The notes beneath the pieces were generated by a model that saw only the letters and a list, made by a program, of their open reading frames with translations, was not told the DNA's origin and made no database searches. The position numbers and the translations under genes are program-made. Shown here in pieces: positions 24,491-36,009 of a stretch of 64,000 bases of DNA. The stretch's first letter is position 1; every line of letters starts with the position of its first letter. The stretch covers positions 76,938,186 to 77,002,185 of the forward strand of contig OU342630.1 in the NCBI GenBank assembly GCA_910589415.1, in the 5' to 3' direction. Source of the DNA: Malachius bipustulatus. Taxonomy: Eukaryota; Arthropoda; Insecta; Coleoptera; Melyridae.

Positions 24491-25229
24491 TCGAGAGTAT
24501 ATGAATTTTCCAGTGTAAAAACGATGAGGTTCTATTTTTTACGAAATCGACATTTTAGCGTTATAGGTATGTTAACTTATAACATGAAGTACGAAGGTTT
24601 TTATAATAACGAGATTCCACTAGAAATAGTGGTTGAAATTAAGCAGAGCAGTGGAAAAACAATCAGGCTGCAGCTTTAAATTTCGTTTTTCTCAAATTTT
24701 CATATGTGTACGATTTTATGTGTAATAATTCAACAGCAGCTAGAATTATAACTTATTAAAAAAAAAATGGTGAAATATGCTCAGACGGTTGACGTTTTTG
24801 AACTAAGTTACGTAAAATAGTTGACAGTTAACGTTGACGGTTTAATAACATTATTTCTTGCTATTATAATGATATCAATAATATCAGAAATGTTCGAGTC
24901 CGAGTCCCATTTCGAAATATTGACTCTCTACCTGAACGTTTTTTTTTTTTGCAACTTATCAAAATCCTGAAAAAATGTCGTTCTGCAAAACGCAAAACAT
25001 AATCTTTTCTTCAAAACATAGGCAGGCAGTATCCACACACGAGTTTGAAGATGCCAATTCACAGGATCCGTCAACATTTAAGACGGCTATTCTTAAAGGT
25101 ATCTAATGGCAACAGTGGCAACACCACCTCCGCTTCTCCTCCCCCCCCCCCAAAAAAAAAAAGTAAATTATGCATTACCTAGATAATAAGAATGCAAAAA
25201 TGCAACAGATAATTTAGCCTTCTAGAAGT
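24491..25229. other. AT-rich DNA with C and A homopolymers
   Basis: About 740 bases. A C run followed by an A run lies at 25141-25162. Nothing coding recognised. Confidence 0.4.
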
Positions 25230-25254
25230 CCATGAAGTTCACCTATTGTTGTGG

Positions 25255-26110
25255 TGGGGTGATGGTAAGTAAATACAGAATCCGCATTGACTTCAAAAAA
25301 GTCAACTAGGTGTCATCAAATCTTCTCATCCTTCGCCTTATATCTCAGGAATACTGGACAAGTTACGGAAAGCCAAATATATTAGTAGCCTAGACCTGGG
25401 GCAAGGTCATTGTCAAGTCCCACCGACAAAAAGTCGTACACAATTACGAGTTTATATACTTGACAGTACCAGGTCTCTGACTTTTCCAGTTTAAAGTAGT
25501 GGCTTTTGGCCTGCATTCGGCATCAGCAACTTTCCAAACATTACTGGATACTTTAATTGGTCCTGAAATCGAACCTAATGTGTTTGCCTACCTGGGCCGT
25601 ACTGGAAACATTCGGGATACACTTGGTAATACTGAACCAGGAGGAACTCAGGAGTTTTAAAAGCAACAAATTTGAAAATAAATCCGGAAAAGTGACATTT
25701 TTGCATGAGAACATTGAAATATTGGGGGCAGAGTAATACGACAGAAGGAATACCTACTGATCCAGAAAACGTGTAAATTAACGCGATAAAAGCGCCGAAG
25801 AATATGAGGGAGCACAGACGATTCCTATAGGAGTATGCTCATGTTATCGTAGATTTGAAATGTTCGGAATATTCACAATATTCGGAAAGTCCGCTTACAA
25901 ATGCTAAAGGAAATGCAAAAATGGACATGGGAGAGCAGCACGAAGAGTAATATAAGAAATTGAAAAAAGCGAGTTGACTACCGCCCCGGTCTTAGCATGC
26001 CCCAATTTTTCAAAAGATTGTGTGTTAGAAAGAGATGCCTCAGATAATTTTGTAAGGGCCTTTGCGATGGTTCGGCTTCTCCTGTCGTTACATGCGGTGG
26101 ACTTAGTGCT
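25255..26110 (+). pseudogene. Ty3/gypsy pol fragment: reverse transcriptase and start of RNase H
   Basis: Seen in order, with frameshifts: KYRIRIDFKKVN (25271-25306); SLDLGQGHCQVP (~25385-25420), which holds the first RT catalytic Asp; FGLHSASATFQTLLDTL (~25506-25556); VFAYLGRT (~25580-25603), where the usual YLDD active site has become YLGR; LKINPEKCHF and a TEGIPTDPENV box (~25670-25770); and LTTAPVLACPNFSKDCVLER with a DASD box (~25972-26045), the start of RNase H. Known: this order is diagnostic of Ty3/gypsy pol. The lost YLDD Asp pair, stops and frameshifts make it dead. Gag, protease, integrase and LTRs were not found nearby. Confidence 0.85.
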
Positions 26111-26704
26111 CGTTTATACCCTAGAGCGCCATATTGTATTTTTCATTAGATCGATCGCCGCAAAAAATATCTGTATAGATCTTTCTAAACGTTTGCTAAA
26201 GGTGCTATGAATTAGTAGCTTCTGTAGCGTGAAAGCAGGTTTTAATTGCTTTCAGGCTAATTTCTGGACAGAACTCTGGCGCAATTAATGGTCAGCAAAT
26301 GAGTGGTAACGATAAACGTAGAGTTTTATTTACAAAGGTTTATTTTTACAATAGGTAGGTAACACATATTCGCAATCAGGCCCTAGCGAACCTGTCATGT
26401 TCCATGCAGCTTACTTTCAACATGTTCATTAATTCTCGTGATAGATAACACTTATTACATTTAACTACATAATAATGAAATTCTACTACAGTATGTAAAC
26501 TACGACAAATGATCAATGCAACAACCAAAGCAGCTGGTGCAAAAATGTTAGTACATGAATTTCTAATTACAAACCATGACCATGAAAATAAGTGCTATGA
26601 TTTAAACAAACAAGCAAGCCTTCACGTAAGGTACTTTTCCCTAAATATTACCTGATGTATGCGACTTATCTACAGCAACACTACGTCGTTCGTATAGCTA
26701 CTTA
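26111..26704. other. No gene recognised
   Basis: About 590 bases. A GAAAGCA / TGCTTTC hairpin lies near 26231-26253. No gypsy RNase H, integrase or LTR continues here. Confidence 0.4.
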
Positions 26705-26825
26705 ACCGAACTTTCAGAATTCGCACTTTTTTCTTCGATTTCACACTTTTTTCTTCGAATTCGAACTTCTTTATTGGAAGTTCTAATTTTTTGTTTACGT
26801 TCTTACCGAAAAAGACTTATATGGC
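26705..26825 (+). repeat. Inverted partner of 23590-23705
   Basis: AGAATTCGCACTTTTTTCTTC occurs with a second near-copy of its CACTTTTTTCTTCGA core ~20 bases later, followed by GTTCTTACCGAAAAAGACTT. The order matches the 23.6 kb copy in the opposite orientation. Confidence 0.5.
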
Positions 26826-27735
26826 CTCTCTACTCCATCGTATAGAAAAGTGCAAAGTTGCAGAGTTTTTATTGTGGAAGAGATCCCAGGTAGACACCTA
26901 CGAGTACTTCAGAAATATAGAATTAATTATGGTAAGATATATTTTGTCAGTATAACACTTTTATTATTGATTAACAAAATACGTCGTTCTGAAAATTAGT
27001 CGACTCAGTCGGTCTTATTGTACTGTTGGAGAATCATAAGCTTGATGAATTCCAGGAATAATTCAAAGCTTCAATTCCAGAGATGATCTCTCAGGCTCCA
27101 GAAATATTATTATTTAAGTATTTTCTATTAGGTTTCCTGAAGTAATTACTTAAAATCCTCGTTTTGGATGGAGTAGAGGGAGTTAAAGGAACTGAAAACA
27201 TATTTTTTGTTACTTTCAATTACTAACTAATTAAATACCTACATCAATGGGTATTCATTTGACAGGAAAATTAATTAAATTCAATCCGAGAGTAAAATAG
27301 GTATGCATGTATTCAATGATATTTTAATATATTCACAAGCAGCAATAACTTTACAGTTTAATTGAAAACGTGTATAACTTTATTTTTAAAAATTATAAAT
27401 GTTTCACAACGACATAAAATTTACAAGTGCCTACTGCTTGATAATGTATGGAAAACCTCTGCGAAAGGCGTAAGACCCTTCGTCCACCAAGAAAATCTAA
27501 ACAAAGCAACTCGTCGCGATCACGAGAGACTAGACGTGCATGTTTTCGGTGGATACACGTATACCTAGAAAGGCAAAGAAGAAACAATAAACAATTTTGG
27601 TTCATCCGGATTTTAATAGGAAAAAAGCCAACAATGGTTCAAAATTGCTAGTGATTGCTCTTTAATATAAAATAAATAATTAAAAATAGGAAAATTCAGA
27701 ATTTATTCATTAAAATATGATCGTAAGCAAATATT
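26826..27735. other. No gene supported
   Basis: About 900 bases. Overlapping frames at 27362-27651 in three registers include a basic stretch (RRNNKQFWFIRI) that faintly recalls PIF/Harbinger proteins, but no terminal repeats or flanking domains support it. Confidence 0.35.
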
Positions 27736-28085
27736 CCGTGGCGATTAGTCAGGTTAATCGTGTACGACTAGCTGTCACGTTGATTGTTCGTAGTCGCCAC
27801 GGTGGACGCGCAAGCGTAAATTCTAATGAAATGTAGTATCAAGCGGCGATTGAAGTCACCGATAATTCTTCAGTCAAATTCCAGTCGATCGGTCTATAAC
27901 GCTGTAACTAAATCACAGTTTCATAAATATCTCCGATCACTCGTGACCAACTTGTTTTGTCCTGGGGTATAAAAGTTTAGAGAACGCCGATCGAATGCTA
28001 GATAACAGTGTACAGTTTTGCATTAAAAAATTCGAAAGTTCTAATGATCCGTGTAAATAATAATTATATCCAAATAAATATTTGC
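27736..28085 (+). promoter_or_regulatory. Promoter-like or LTR-like segment with TATA box
   Basis: A perfect nine-base stem CCGTGGCGA / TCGCCACGG (27738-27803) lies in a relatively GC-rich tract. About 170 bases on is a strong TATAAAAG box at 27968-27975, and AATAAATA follows at 28074. TATA then AATAAA ~100 bases later is the R-region layout of an LTR. No TG..CA borders with target duplication were found, so a host promoter is also possible. No open frame follows directly. Confidence 0.3.
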
Positions 28086-28165
28086 AGAAATTCACAAATT
28101 ACCCTGTATATTAACAGGGAATAGAAGTAGACACTTTTTAAGGATCATGCATGATATTCGCCTTA

Positions 28166-29185
28166 AGGCGGGCGGCCATTGCGCGCGAAGCTAAGCTAAG
28201 CGAAACGAACTGAAGCTGAGTTAAGCTAAGAGAAGCGAAGTAAACTCGGCCATTGGAAGCGAATATCCCAAAAAATATTGTTTAGTTTAAGAACAACGTA
28301 CGTGGAGCTATGAACCATCAATTGTTGTTATTAGATTTAAGTTCGGATTCTGACGAATTAAATTTTGAAGAAAATCAGAAAATGGCATTGTTATGTTCGA
28401 AAAAGAAGAAAAAGAAGTACTGGATAAGTGGTTTTAGATCTTTTAGATCAAATAGATCTTTTAGGTCGCAGTAACTTATGATCACCCTCAATATACAAAT
28501 ACAAATGCAAGTGGTTATCTGAAAAGAAGAGAAACTTTTGACGAATTTCATAAATTAATAAAAAAATTATCAGATGAAAGGTTCAAGAACTACTTCAGAG
28601 TGACATGCCCTCAATTTTATGATTTCTATGAAGGACTAGCAATTTGCTTAAGGTATTTGTTATGATTTCAACAGTTATCTAAAAATATTAATTATTAATT
28701 AATTAGTGGACTGTATATTAAAAAGTACTCGTAATATTATTTCAAGTATTTATTTTATTTCTCATAATTATTATTTTTTGGCAATCAACAAAAAAACAAT
28801 TATTCGTTTCTATGTACAATACAATTTGTTCTGCCTACTACTTTTTTGAATTTAAAACATCCCTAATAATAGCTCTAACAGTATTTTCTTTAAAATAAAA
28901 TACATTACCTACAATAACTAATTCAGATATTTTTATTTATTTTTATTGTACCTTTCTACGACATACGTGCATACGAAACTGAGCTAATAAGCTAAGGAAT
29001 ATTCGCTCGGACCTGTCTCAAGCTAAAGCCAGCGAAGATTTAAAAATTAGTTTATCTTCGCTAGCACATCTTCGTTTAGTTTCGCATCAATTGCCGCGCG
29101 TTCATAAGATTACATAGGAGCTAATTTATAAAAATCTTAGCTCTGCTTCACTTTGCTTAGCTTCGCGCGCAATGGCCGCCCGCCT
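28166..29185 (+). mobile_element. PIF/Harbinger transposon, deletion derivative, TTA target site
   Basis: Terminal inverted repeats: AGGCGGGCGGCCATTGCGCG at 28166 and CGCGCAATGGCCGCCCGCCT ending 29185, flanked by TTA at 28163-28165 and 29186-29188. Subterminal regions carry many GCTAAGC / GCTTAGC and GAAGC / GCTTC words in inverted arrangement. The ~1 kb interior holds only the N-terminal part of a Harbinger-type protein. TTA/TAA duplications are the hallmark of the PIF/Harbinger superfamily. Too short for a complete transposase and its Myb-like partner. Confidence 0.88.
28314..28656 (+). pseudogene. N-terminal fragment of a HARBI1-like PIF/Harbinger transposase
   Basis: Seen: an ATG at 28314 opens an acidic leader (DLSSDSDELNFEEN), then a lysine cluster KKKKKKYWISGF, then a stop at 28470-28472. 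In another frame YLKRRETFDEFHKLIKKL and DERFKNYFRVTCPQFYDFYE follow (about 28518-28635). Known: a basic W-containing stretch followed by FHxLxxEL, RFxxYFRM and FDxLL is the standard N-terminus of HARBI1-type transposases. The DDE catalytic domain is absent, because the element ends 550 bases later in AT-rich sequence. Truncated and non-functional. Confidence 0.75.
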
Positions 29186-29188
29186 TTA

Positions 29189-29546
29189 AGCTGCGTACTC
29201 ACTAGAGCACGAGCCCCGAACGAGCGCCCCGAACAGAGCTGAACCGCTCAGATGTGGACGGGCATACGAACAGAGCCAAGCACGCTCAGGTTGTTCGGCG
29301 AACGTGCTCAGACCGATCCGAGCTCTGTCGGTACATCAAAGGATGTTCGCGTTCAGTCTGGACGGGATTAACCAGCTCTACTGCCAAATCACAGTCCAAA
29401 CTAAGTAGGTATCTACGAACAACTGGATCAGTGCCGAAACGAATGCTCGTTCGGGGCTCGGGTGAAAAATATAAACGCCCCGAATGCTCGGCTCTGCTCT
29501 GTTCGGCGCGCTCGTTCGGGGCAAATGCTCTAATGAGTACGCTGCT
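29189..29546. mobile_element. 358 bp PIF/Harbinger-type MITE abutting the previous element
   Basis: Ends AGCTGCGTACTCACTAGAGC and GCTCTAATGAGTACGCTGCT are inverted copies. Inside them, CCCCGAACGAGCG and CGCTCGTTCGGGG extend the inverted match. TTA lies on both sides (29186-29188, shared with the element to the left, and 29547-29549). GC-rich and built from GAGC / GCTC and GTTCG words. The 98-codon frame inside has no domain. Confidence 0.82.
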
Positions 29547-29595
29547 TTAAGGAACTCTACTATGATAGCGTAATAGTATATTATGCAACGAGCTT

Positions 29596-29689
29596 ATAAT
29601 GAAGGCTATTAATACGCGAGTATGATGGTTAAGATACGAGCCGTAGGCGAGTGTCTTAACCATCATAAGAGCGTATTAATAGCCATTAT
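29596..29689. repeat. Short near-perfect hairpin with ~40 bp arms
   Basis: The left arm ATAATGAAGGCTATTAATACG continues with TATGATGGTTAAGATAC. The right arm is its inverse with few changes. The loop reads GAGCCGTAGGC. The size suits a foldback MITE remnant; no target duplication was identified. Confidence 0.75.
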
Positions 29690-30344
29690 CTGCGAGTTCC
29701 ATACACTATTTTTTCTACGACCCTTTTTTATTTCATAGAAAAGATTAAAAAGTTATATATTTTTTAACAATGACCCGTGTACAATTGCGGATCATTGAGT
29801 TTAAGATAGGTTGCTATTTGTTTACGCATATTACCAAATTTTCTCTTCGTCGCTAAGGTTATTCTGCTGTTTTAGTATCAAGTTTAAAGGGCACTACTCA
29901 CTACTACGTAATTTTTATTATGCGAAGTTCGAATTCCGAATTTTACGCTTTGATTTTCCAATTAATAATTTTAATAACATTGACAGCCATTAATTACGAT
30001 ATTGTCGCTGCGCACGCGACGGTCGCAGCGTTGCCGCTTTGAATACTATATCACGGAGCGCTACGAATGATATAATACTTTATCTTCTTATCTTTTACAC
30101 GATATACCTACCTATCAAATTAATTAAGGTAACATAAAATCTTGATAAATTTTCTTTGAATGTTACTTATGTTCTAAATTAAATAAACGTTCAGAATTTT
30201 TTTTCAGAAATACAGAACTTATATCACAAGGCAATTTATGTCGTGAGTATGACAACTCTGTGACTTCGGTTGGCTTGCCGACCCGATCGTGAGCGAAAAG
30301 GAACCGATTCGATTGCAAATGCTCCTCTGCCATTGGATAGCTTG
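29690..30344. other. No gene recognised
   Basis: About 650 bases. A GC-rich patch at 30003-30045 (GCTGCGCACGCGACGGTCGCAG) has a small hairpin. Frame 29811-29993 has no motif. Confidence 0.35.
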
Positions 30345-30397
30345 ACCAGTGCTTTAATGAAAATTTGTATCTTAATGAGACCCATTAAAGCACTGGT
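30345..30397. repeat. Perfect 15 bp hairpin
   Basis: ACCAGTGCTTTAATG (30345-30359) and CATTAAAGCACTGGT (30383-30397) pair exactly around a 23-base loop. No promoter or T-run nearby that would mark it as a known RNA. Confidence 0.75.
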
Positions 30398-32144
30398 GAT
30401 TCATATTTAATATGCATATTAAAAGTTGGGAGTAGAAAAAGTTCTTTATGATACCCTAAGTATTAATTTAATCTAATTTTTTCATCTGGTTGTATATTAC
30501 AGTTTCTAAAGAACAAATAGAAATAATGAAAAATTATGGAACCCAGACTAAAAATCGAAATTAAAAATGAATTTATAACATTTTGCGTCCCAACACCTAT
30601 TTATTTCCATTTCTCCTCTTCAGTGTTTTAATTATAACACTCACTTGAGTCTTTGACCTTTTTATTAAGTATCTGCTGAAACTTGGAGAATAAAAAGTAT
30701 ATTTTATCAAGAGCAGGCTCTCATCAACTTTTTATTCGTCACAGCTCATAAAGATGGGCACATGTGACAGCTTCAGGAACTTCAATAAATTCGCCTCGTT
30801 GGATCTCAATCTGAGAAAGTTAATTTCGCTTAGATTTGCCTGCTATTAATGTCTTTGAAAGCAACCACTTCAAAGTTTGAAACTGAGATTAGACTTATAC
30901 AAAGGTCGAAGAAGGCATGCGAAAATCCTTCAGATCAGAAGTCTGTTTGATCTTAGCCTCAATATATTATCAGCTGTCTGATCGCGATACGAGTATATGT
31001 AACGTTGGATTTATTTTCTGACGTCATTTTCTGCTGCGGGTTTTAACTTTGATCCCAAATCGGTTGGAGCGAACAAATTTTTACTTTAATCGAACACTTT
31101 TGTATATTAAAAGTTTTATTCTTCTTGTAAAAATCAAATAATATTGTGTGAGTAAAGCTAAATATTCTCATATAAATTGCTCATAATCGCAATATTGGTC
31201 TGAAATTAATTTCTCAATTTTCTTAAAATCTAGCTTATCTCCATTTATGAAAATCGGAACCAAGTTGGAAATATACAATTTCCGATGATCTGTTTGATTG
31301 TTTTCAAACCATCTAGAATTTTATTTACGGGAAAACTTACCGATGATTTTGTTCTACATTATTTTTTATTACAAATCAAATGGATAAAGGAATCAGGTCA
31401 GATCAGTTCAAGATACTCGTTTAAATCCAGTCTCCAACTAAACCGTATTCTATAAGAAACTAGGTCGCGTATAGTGAAACAGATGGGAACTAACTGAAAA
31501 TCGCGACAAGTACAACTGAACAAACAATAGCGCTCATCATAATTATTATTGTAATAATATAAAAAAAAACATCTCTAAAATCTATGGGAGGCTACCGAAA
31601 ATTTTATACTTATAGTGGGTAAATGTTTTATCTTCATATTATTTTTATATTAACTTTTTAAACAATTTTATATTTTTACTTCACACTTTTACAACAACAC
31701 TACTTAATGTGTTTATTTATCTATTCTTCAGAATCTCTGTATAATGAAAATTAACAAACCGTTTCCCGTGAAATTTTAGGCAGCATTTGGTTAATTTAAT
31801 CACATTGCAGCCAACGACAGTTCTAAATTAGGTTTATTATGAATAGATAATTTTTTTCTTTATGTTCATAAAATATGTTCCCATACGAAAAAATTCAAGA
31901 ACGAGGTTAGTTCTTGATTAAAGGTCGTGCCAAAATTTTGTGATAGCAGGGCGCTGGCGGTCAGGAGGTTAACTGTCCTCCAATGACAGTCACCTCAGAT
32001 GCTTTTGAAGTCGTCGGGAAATATTGAAGACAGAAGAGGTTTTTTTCCCCTCGATAAGATTGGTGGGTTCATAGGGAAGCGCTGAGCTGCCGTCCTTTCC
32101 CGTGGATTTTTTTTTCATAATTTCCAGTTCAAACTGTAAATTTA
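30398..32144. other. AT-rich DNA, no gene recognised
   Basis: About 1.75 kb with no open frame above the noise, no repeat ends and no splice-bounded exon seen. Confidence 0.4.
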
Positions 32145-32778
32145 CAGTCCCAAAAAAATTGCAACCCCTAAAATCTCAGACTGCACCCAAGTTTGGAAAA
32201 TGAAACAATAGATACCTAAACATGCAAATAGTAATTATAGTTCACACTGCAAATATGCACACTTTGAATTGAATATTTACAGTTCAAACCTGGCAACGAG
32301 CTGTCCGGATAGGCGGTCAGATTCTGGTCAGATCAGGCCAGTAAGTGTCACTGAATTTACTGTTCAAAGCGTACAGTTTAAACTGTAAATTTAGCGAGAT
32401 GTTCTGACTGACCAGAATTAGACCTCCTGTCTGATCAGATCGTTGCCAGGTTAAGTATCCTCTTTCGGAATATATTACGTAGTATGTCCCAAAATTTACC
32501 CCTAAAATCTGCGACTTTGTCCAAATTTGGAAAAAATGCTTAAACTAACTGAAACAATTCAATTCTTACGTAAACGAGGACAAAATTTTTTTGTAGTTTC
32601 AAAATTATGTTTGTATTCTTCTTGAGCTCAGAGCCCCTATGAATCTTTCAATTTTTCAATTTTATATTGAGTGTGAATTTACAATGTGAACTATAAATTT
32701 ACATGTTTATTTATTGTTTCTTTTTTCAAACTTGGACGAAATCGGAGCTTTTAGAGAGAGCAAATTTTTTACACCTTG
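32145..32778. mobile_element. Decayed CAGGGTG-type element with internal duplication
   Basis: The left end TA-CAGTCCCAAAAAAATTGC and the right end GCAAATTTTTTACACCTTG-TA are inverted relatives. The match runs on through a CCTAAAATCT / AGCTTTTAG region, CAAGTTTGGAAAA / TTTTTTCAAACTTGG and AAACAATA / TATTGTTTC, ~80 bp in all. A further direct copy of this end block lies at 32489-32555 (CCCAAAATTTACCCCTAAAATCT). Strongly eroded and non-coding. The first bases would have been CAGGGTGTAAAAA. Confidence 0.55.
32289..32450. mobile_element. Nested palindrome, CCTGGCAACGA ends
   Basis: CCTGGCAACGAGCTGTC (left) and GATCAGATCGTTGCCAGG (right) are inverted, with GGTCAGATTCTGGTCAG / TGACCAGAATTAGACC continuing the arms (~50 bases, imperfect). 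It sits between the two copies of the CCTAAAATCT block, so it probably inserted into the older element. Confidence 0.6.
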
Positions 32779-33404
32779 TATTATTACACCATATATTGCA
32801 AAATGTACCTAACTTTACAGTTATTTGATTTTGTAATTTTGAAAATTTACAGTTTGTATACATAGTGACGGATAGCAGTTAATCGCTTCCATAGGATCGG
32901 ACTCCATTCGATTCGATGGTCATCCACCCGCAATAACAGTGAGACACGTAGCAGAGCAGACAAAGGCAAGCAGCACTTCCAGGAGTACTTCACCAAGCTG
33001 TATGCAAGCTGAGTGGCAGCGTGGTAACTAACAGTGATTACCACAGATTGGAGAGCTGACTCGACCTGGATTTCCTATACTTAGCTATAATGATTTAGGG
33101 TCATTAATATAAAACCCAATTACTTGTAATCTCTTCTTGTATTGTTTTAAGTGTGTATTTGGTTATTAGCGACTTAAGTAAAGCGACTTAGAAAAGCGAC
33201 TTAAATTTAAGTGCCCTATTAATCTTGTTTGATTTAATTCACGGTAACCAATGATGTTCAAGTGAAGATTAAATCTAAGTACAAGTGAATGAAGTTATGA
33301 ATTTTCTTTATAATTTTGGCTTTAGGAGACTCCCCTAATACGACTTGGTTTGTGACTCAATGCATATTATCTCAAGGTTACAATAGTCAAACTATTAGTT
33401 TAGA
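32779..33404. other. No gene recognised; one short tandem repeat
   Basis: Three copies of AGCGACTTA spaced ~14 bases lie at 33168-33205. Frame 32847-33044 (-) has no domain. Confidence 0.4.
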
Positions 33405-33630
33405 GTTTAGATCATACTATCTCTAAAGTGCAGCATGACTTGGTTTGGTCCCTAATTGGATGGGTGACCAACTATAGTAGTAAAAAATTTCCGTGACCGA
33501 TCGTGCTCCGGGAGGTACAAAAAGTGGGTCCCGGCTGCTTCACAGCAGTCGTTAGGTTACGTCAGAGGTCGTTGAGGCTACTTGAAAACTTCTTACACTT
33601 GGGCTTTACCACAGCCATACAATAGTTATT
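33405..33630 (+). mobile_element. 5S rRNA-derived SINE (SINE3-like), degenerate
   Basis: The head reads AAAGTGCAGCATGACTTGG, then GGTCCCTAATTGGATGGGTGACC. Known: 5S genes carry AAGCAGCGTCGGGC (box A) and TACTTGGATGGGTGACC (box C) at this spacing. The body (GGTCCCGGCTGCTTCACAGC, AGTCGTTAGGTTACGTCAG, TTGGGCTTTACCACAGCC) is unlike 5S and resembles the tail part of arthropod 5S-derived SINEs, from memory. The 5' half of 5S is missing or unrecognisable. It would have been transcribed by RNA polymerase III. A dead 5S pseudogene is the alternative. Confidence 0.55.
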
Positions 33631-34799
33631 TATTTATTTATCTCAATAACACTCCAGTGTTAATAGACTACAATATGAACTTAATATAAAATAAAATATA
33701 AAACATAAGATATTACATAATATTATCTAGGTGCACTATAATATTAATAATCTGTACCTATACTCGTACAGTTGTGTTCAAATAAAACTGCATGGGACAA
33801 CTTTTTTGTTGTGCTGTGTTTGTGGCTTTCAACATGTTAGTGTAACCTGATTTCATTAAATCTTTTGACGATACTTAACAAAAGGAAATCTATCATAATT
33901 CATTCATGTAACAAAAGGTAAGAGTGAGATAAATGAGATTACCTATGTAATTTTTATTTTTTGAAGTTTTAATTTTTTTACAAATAAAACAGACTGTCAT
34001 CGTTGCTGAAAGCCTGGAAACCATGAAAACATATTTCAATTCATAAGCCACATTTACACTAGAGAAAACAAAACTATCCCAGATTTGTATGAACGTAACT
34101 GTAGGTACATATTGCATTTTATTTTTTTCTCACTGCTAGAAATCCTAAAGCCAAAAAGCAAGTATTGATTGAATTAGTTGAATTAGTTGAATTATAGTAC
34201 CTACCTATAATACATAAGAATAACTGTTAAAATATTCGTTGTTTAAAAATAGTACCTATGCATACTTACTAGTGCGGTCAGAACTAAAGTTGATCAGATT
34301 CCTATTCAAACATTTGCAATTCACGAGAAGGAAAAATTTTTTGTTTGGTGCCCATAATGCAAAAGCCTAATTTAATCTAACATCCAGAAAGATCGAATTT
34401 TGCAAAACACCTAATAGAAAGCAATCACACTCTAAAAGCAAACAATAAAATTGAATTGCTTCATCATTGTGATCATTATTTTAAATTAAATTTTCTTGAA
34501 TCCCTAGAAATCCACAGACATTTACATAATAAACAACACATAGTAATAAACTAACAGAAGTTAGACACAAATCGTGCTCCACTACTCGATTTTCTTCTTG
34601 ATATCAACTAAGAAAATTCTGAAGAAATTAGATTATGATCTAGTTAGTTCAGTGGTTTCATTCATTTAAATCTAGTTACTTGTTTTATGATCACTTGGGT
34701 TACCATACTGTTGCTATGTTACTATGTTACTATATCAATAATTTTTTCACATACATACTTTAAAAGTAGCGAAACACATGTAACATTTATATATCCATC
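33631..34799. other. AT-rich DNA with short tandem repeats
   Basis: TTATTTATTTATTTA lies at 33627-33641, just after the SINE. Three copies of TTGAATTAG lie at 34170-34196. No gene recognised. Confidence 0.4.
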
Positions 34800-34895
34800 A
34801 GTATAGAGTAGAATTTAAAAAAAATTAGTGTTTTATTTATCATCCATAAGTATGCCGAGATTCTACTCAGTAAAAGGGTTGAAAACAATGAATTA
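34800..34895 (+). repeat. Right-end fragment of family F
   Basis: AGTAGAATTT, ATTAGTGTTTTATTTATCAT, TAAGTATGC, GAGATTCTACTCAGTAA and GGGTTGAAAACAATG match the right ends at 6.4 and 47.8 kb. No left end is present. Confidence 0.65.
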
Positions 34896-36009
34896 AAAAA
34901 AAGCATTGGCCGATTTTCCTGATTGTTTTTTCACGATTTTCACGATTTTTAAGTTTTTTTTGTATTGCATATAATAATATTTAGGAAGATTGCAATAATA
35001 TAGTAGGAGAAATGTCGAATAATATAGAAAGAGAAAAGAAATGTCTTCACCTAATAGGTACTGCATGAACTACATGCTCTAAATGCTCTTCGAAGAGCAA
35101 ACTAACAAAATTACTGAAATTTTTACAAAGTGAACTAAAAAGAAACTATCAAAGTTATTTTTCAAGTTATGATCCTAGGTACGTAGCCGTTTCCCCTTTT
35201 TTTTTAGTCACGTGAAGCTTATTAATTTTCAATCAATTCATCTAATAAAATATTTTTATTGTCATAATCTCATGCTTTGATTGCTGATATAGGCGTAATT
35301 ATTACCTGATCAATCACAAGTTCCACACCATATTATACAGTGTGATTCAACTCTCACAAATTAAAATGTAATAATTATTAAGTTACGCGAAGGAAAATGT
35401 AACAGGAAAGAAATACTTTTGCCTTCTAGACCAGTCAGAGTCGCCGTAGGGACGCAAACAATGTCTTTTTTTATTACACCTTTGCAAATCCATTATCTTT
35501 ATTTGTTTCTGCCTCTCTACGATCGTGAGAAAAATTAATACCGTAGTTATTTGTATCACAAGTCGAGAAGCTTAACTTTCTCAAGAGCTTAACTAATAAA
35601 AGTCGTTCCTTGATTTGTGATAGATACCTACACAGGATTTATTAACTGGACTATCTTTTTTGATAATAAACAGGCTGCTGACATCTTGTAACTTTTTTTA
35701 TCATTTATCATTATATCATAAATTAAAATTGCTTTAATTATTGTGTTTATCTATTTATAATAAAACCGAAAATAGAACTACAATAATTATTCCATCAACA
35801 GCTGGTATTATAAAGGCTCATTAAGTTAACGGTCAGATTTCTGTTGCCCTTTCTGAAGAAGGTATCGAGTCTAAGTGAATTTTTTTTTAAATTTATCACT
35901 TCTTGACATGAAAGTAATTACAAAAATGTTAATAAAAGTCATCTGACGTCGATATTACCTTCAGAAACGAGCACAGAAATCTTCCCGTTAGCCTAATGAG
36001 TCTTTAGCG
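34896..36009. other. AT-rich DNA, no gene recognised
   Basis: About 1.1 kb without supported features. Confidence 0.4.

Noticed and set aside
27448..27651. Basic frame with RRNNKQFWFIRI, reminiscent of Harbinger proteins
   Set aside because: Only a handful of residues resemble the family; no FHxLxxEL block, terminal repeats or TTA/TAA duplication nearby.
29254..29550. 98-codon frame
   Set aside because: Entirely inside a MITE and crosses its right end.
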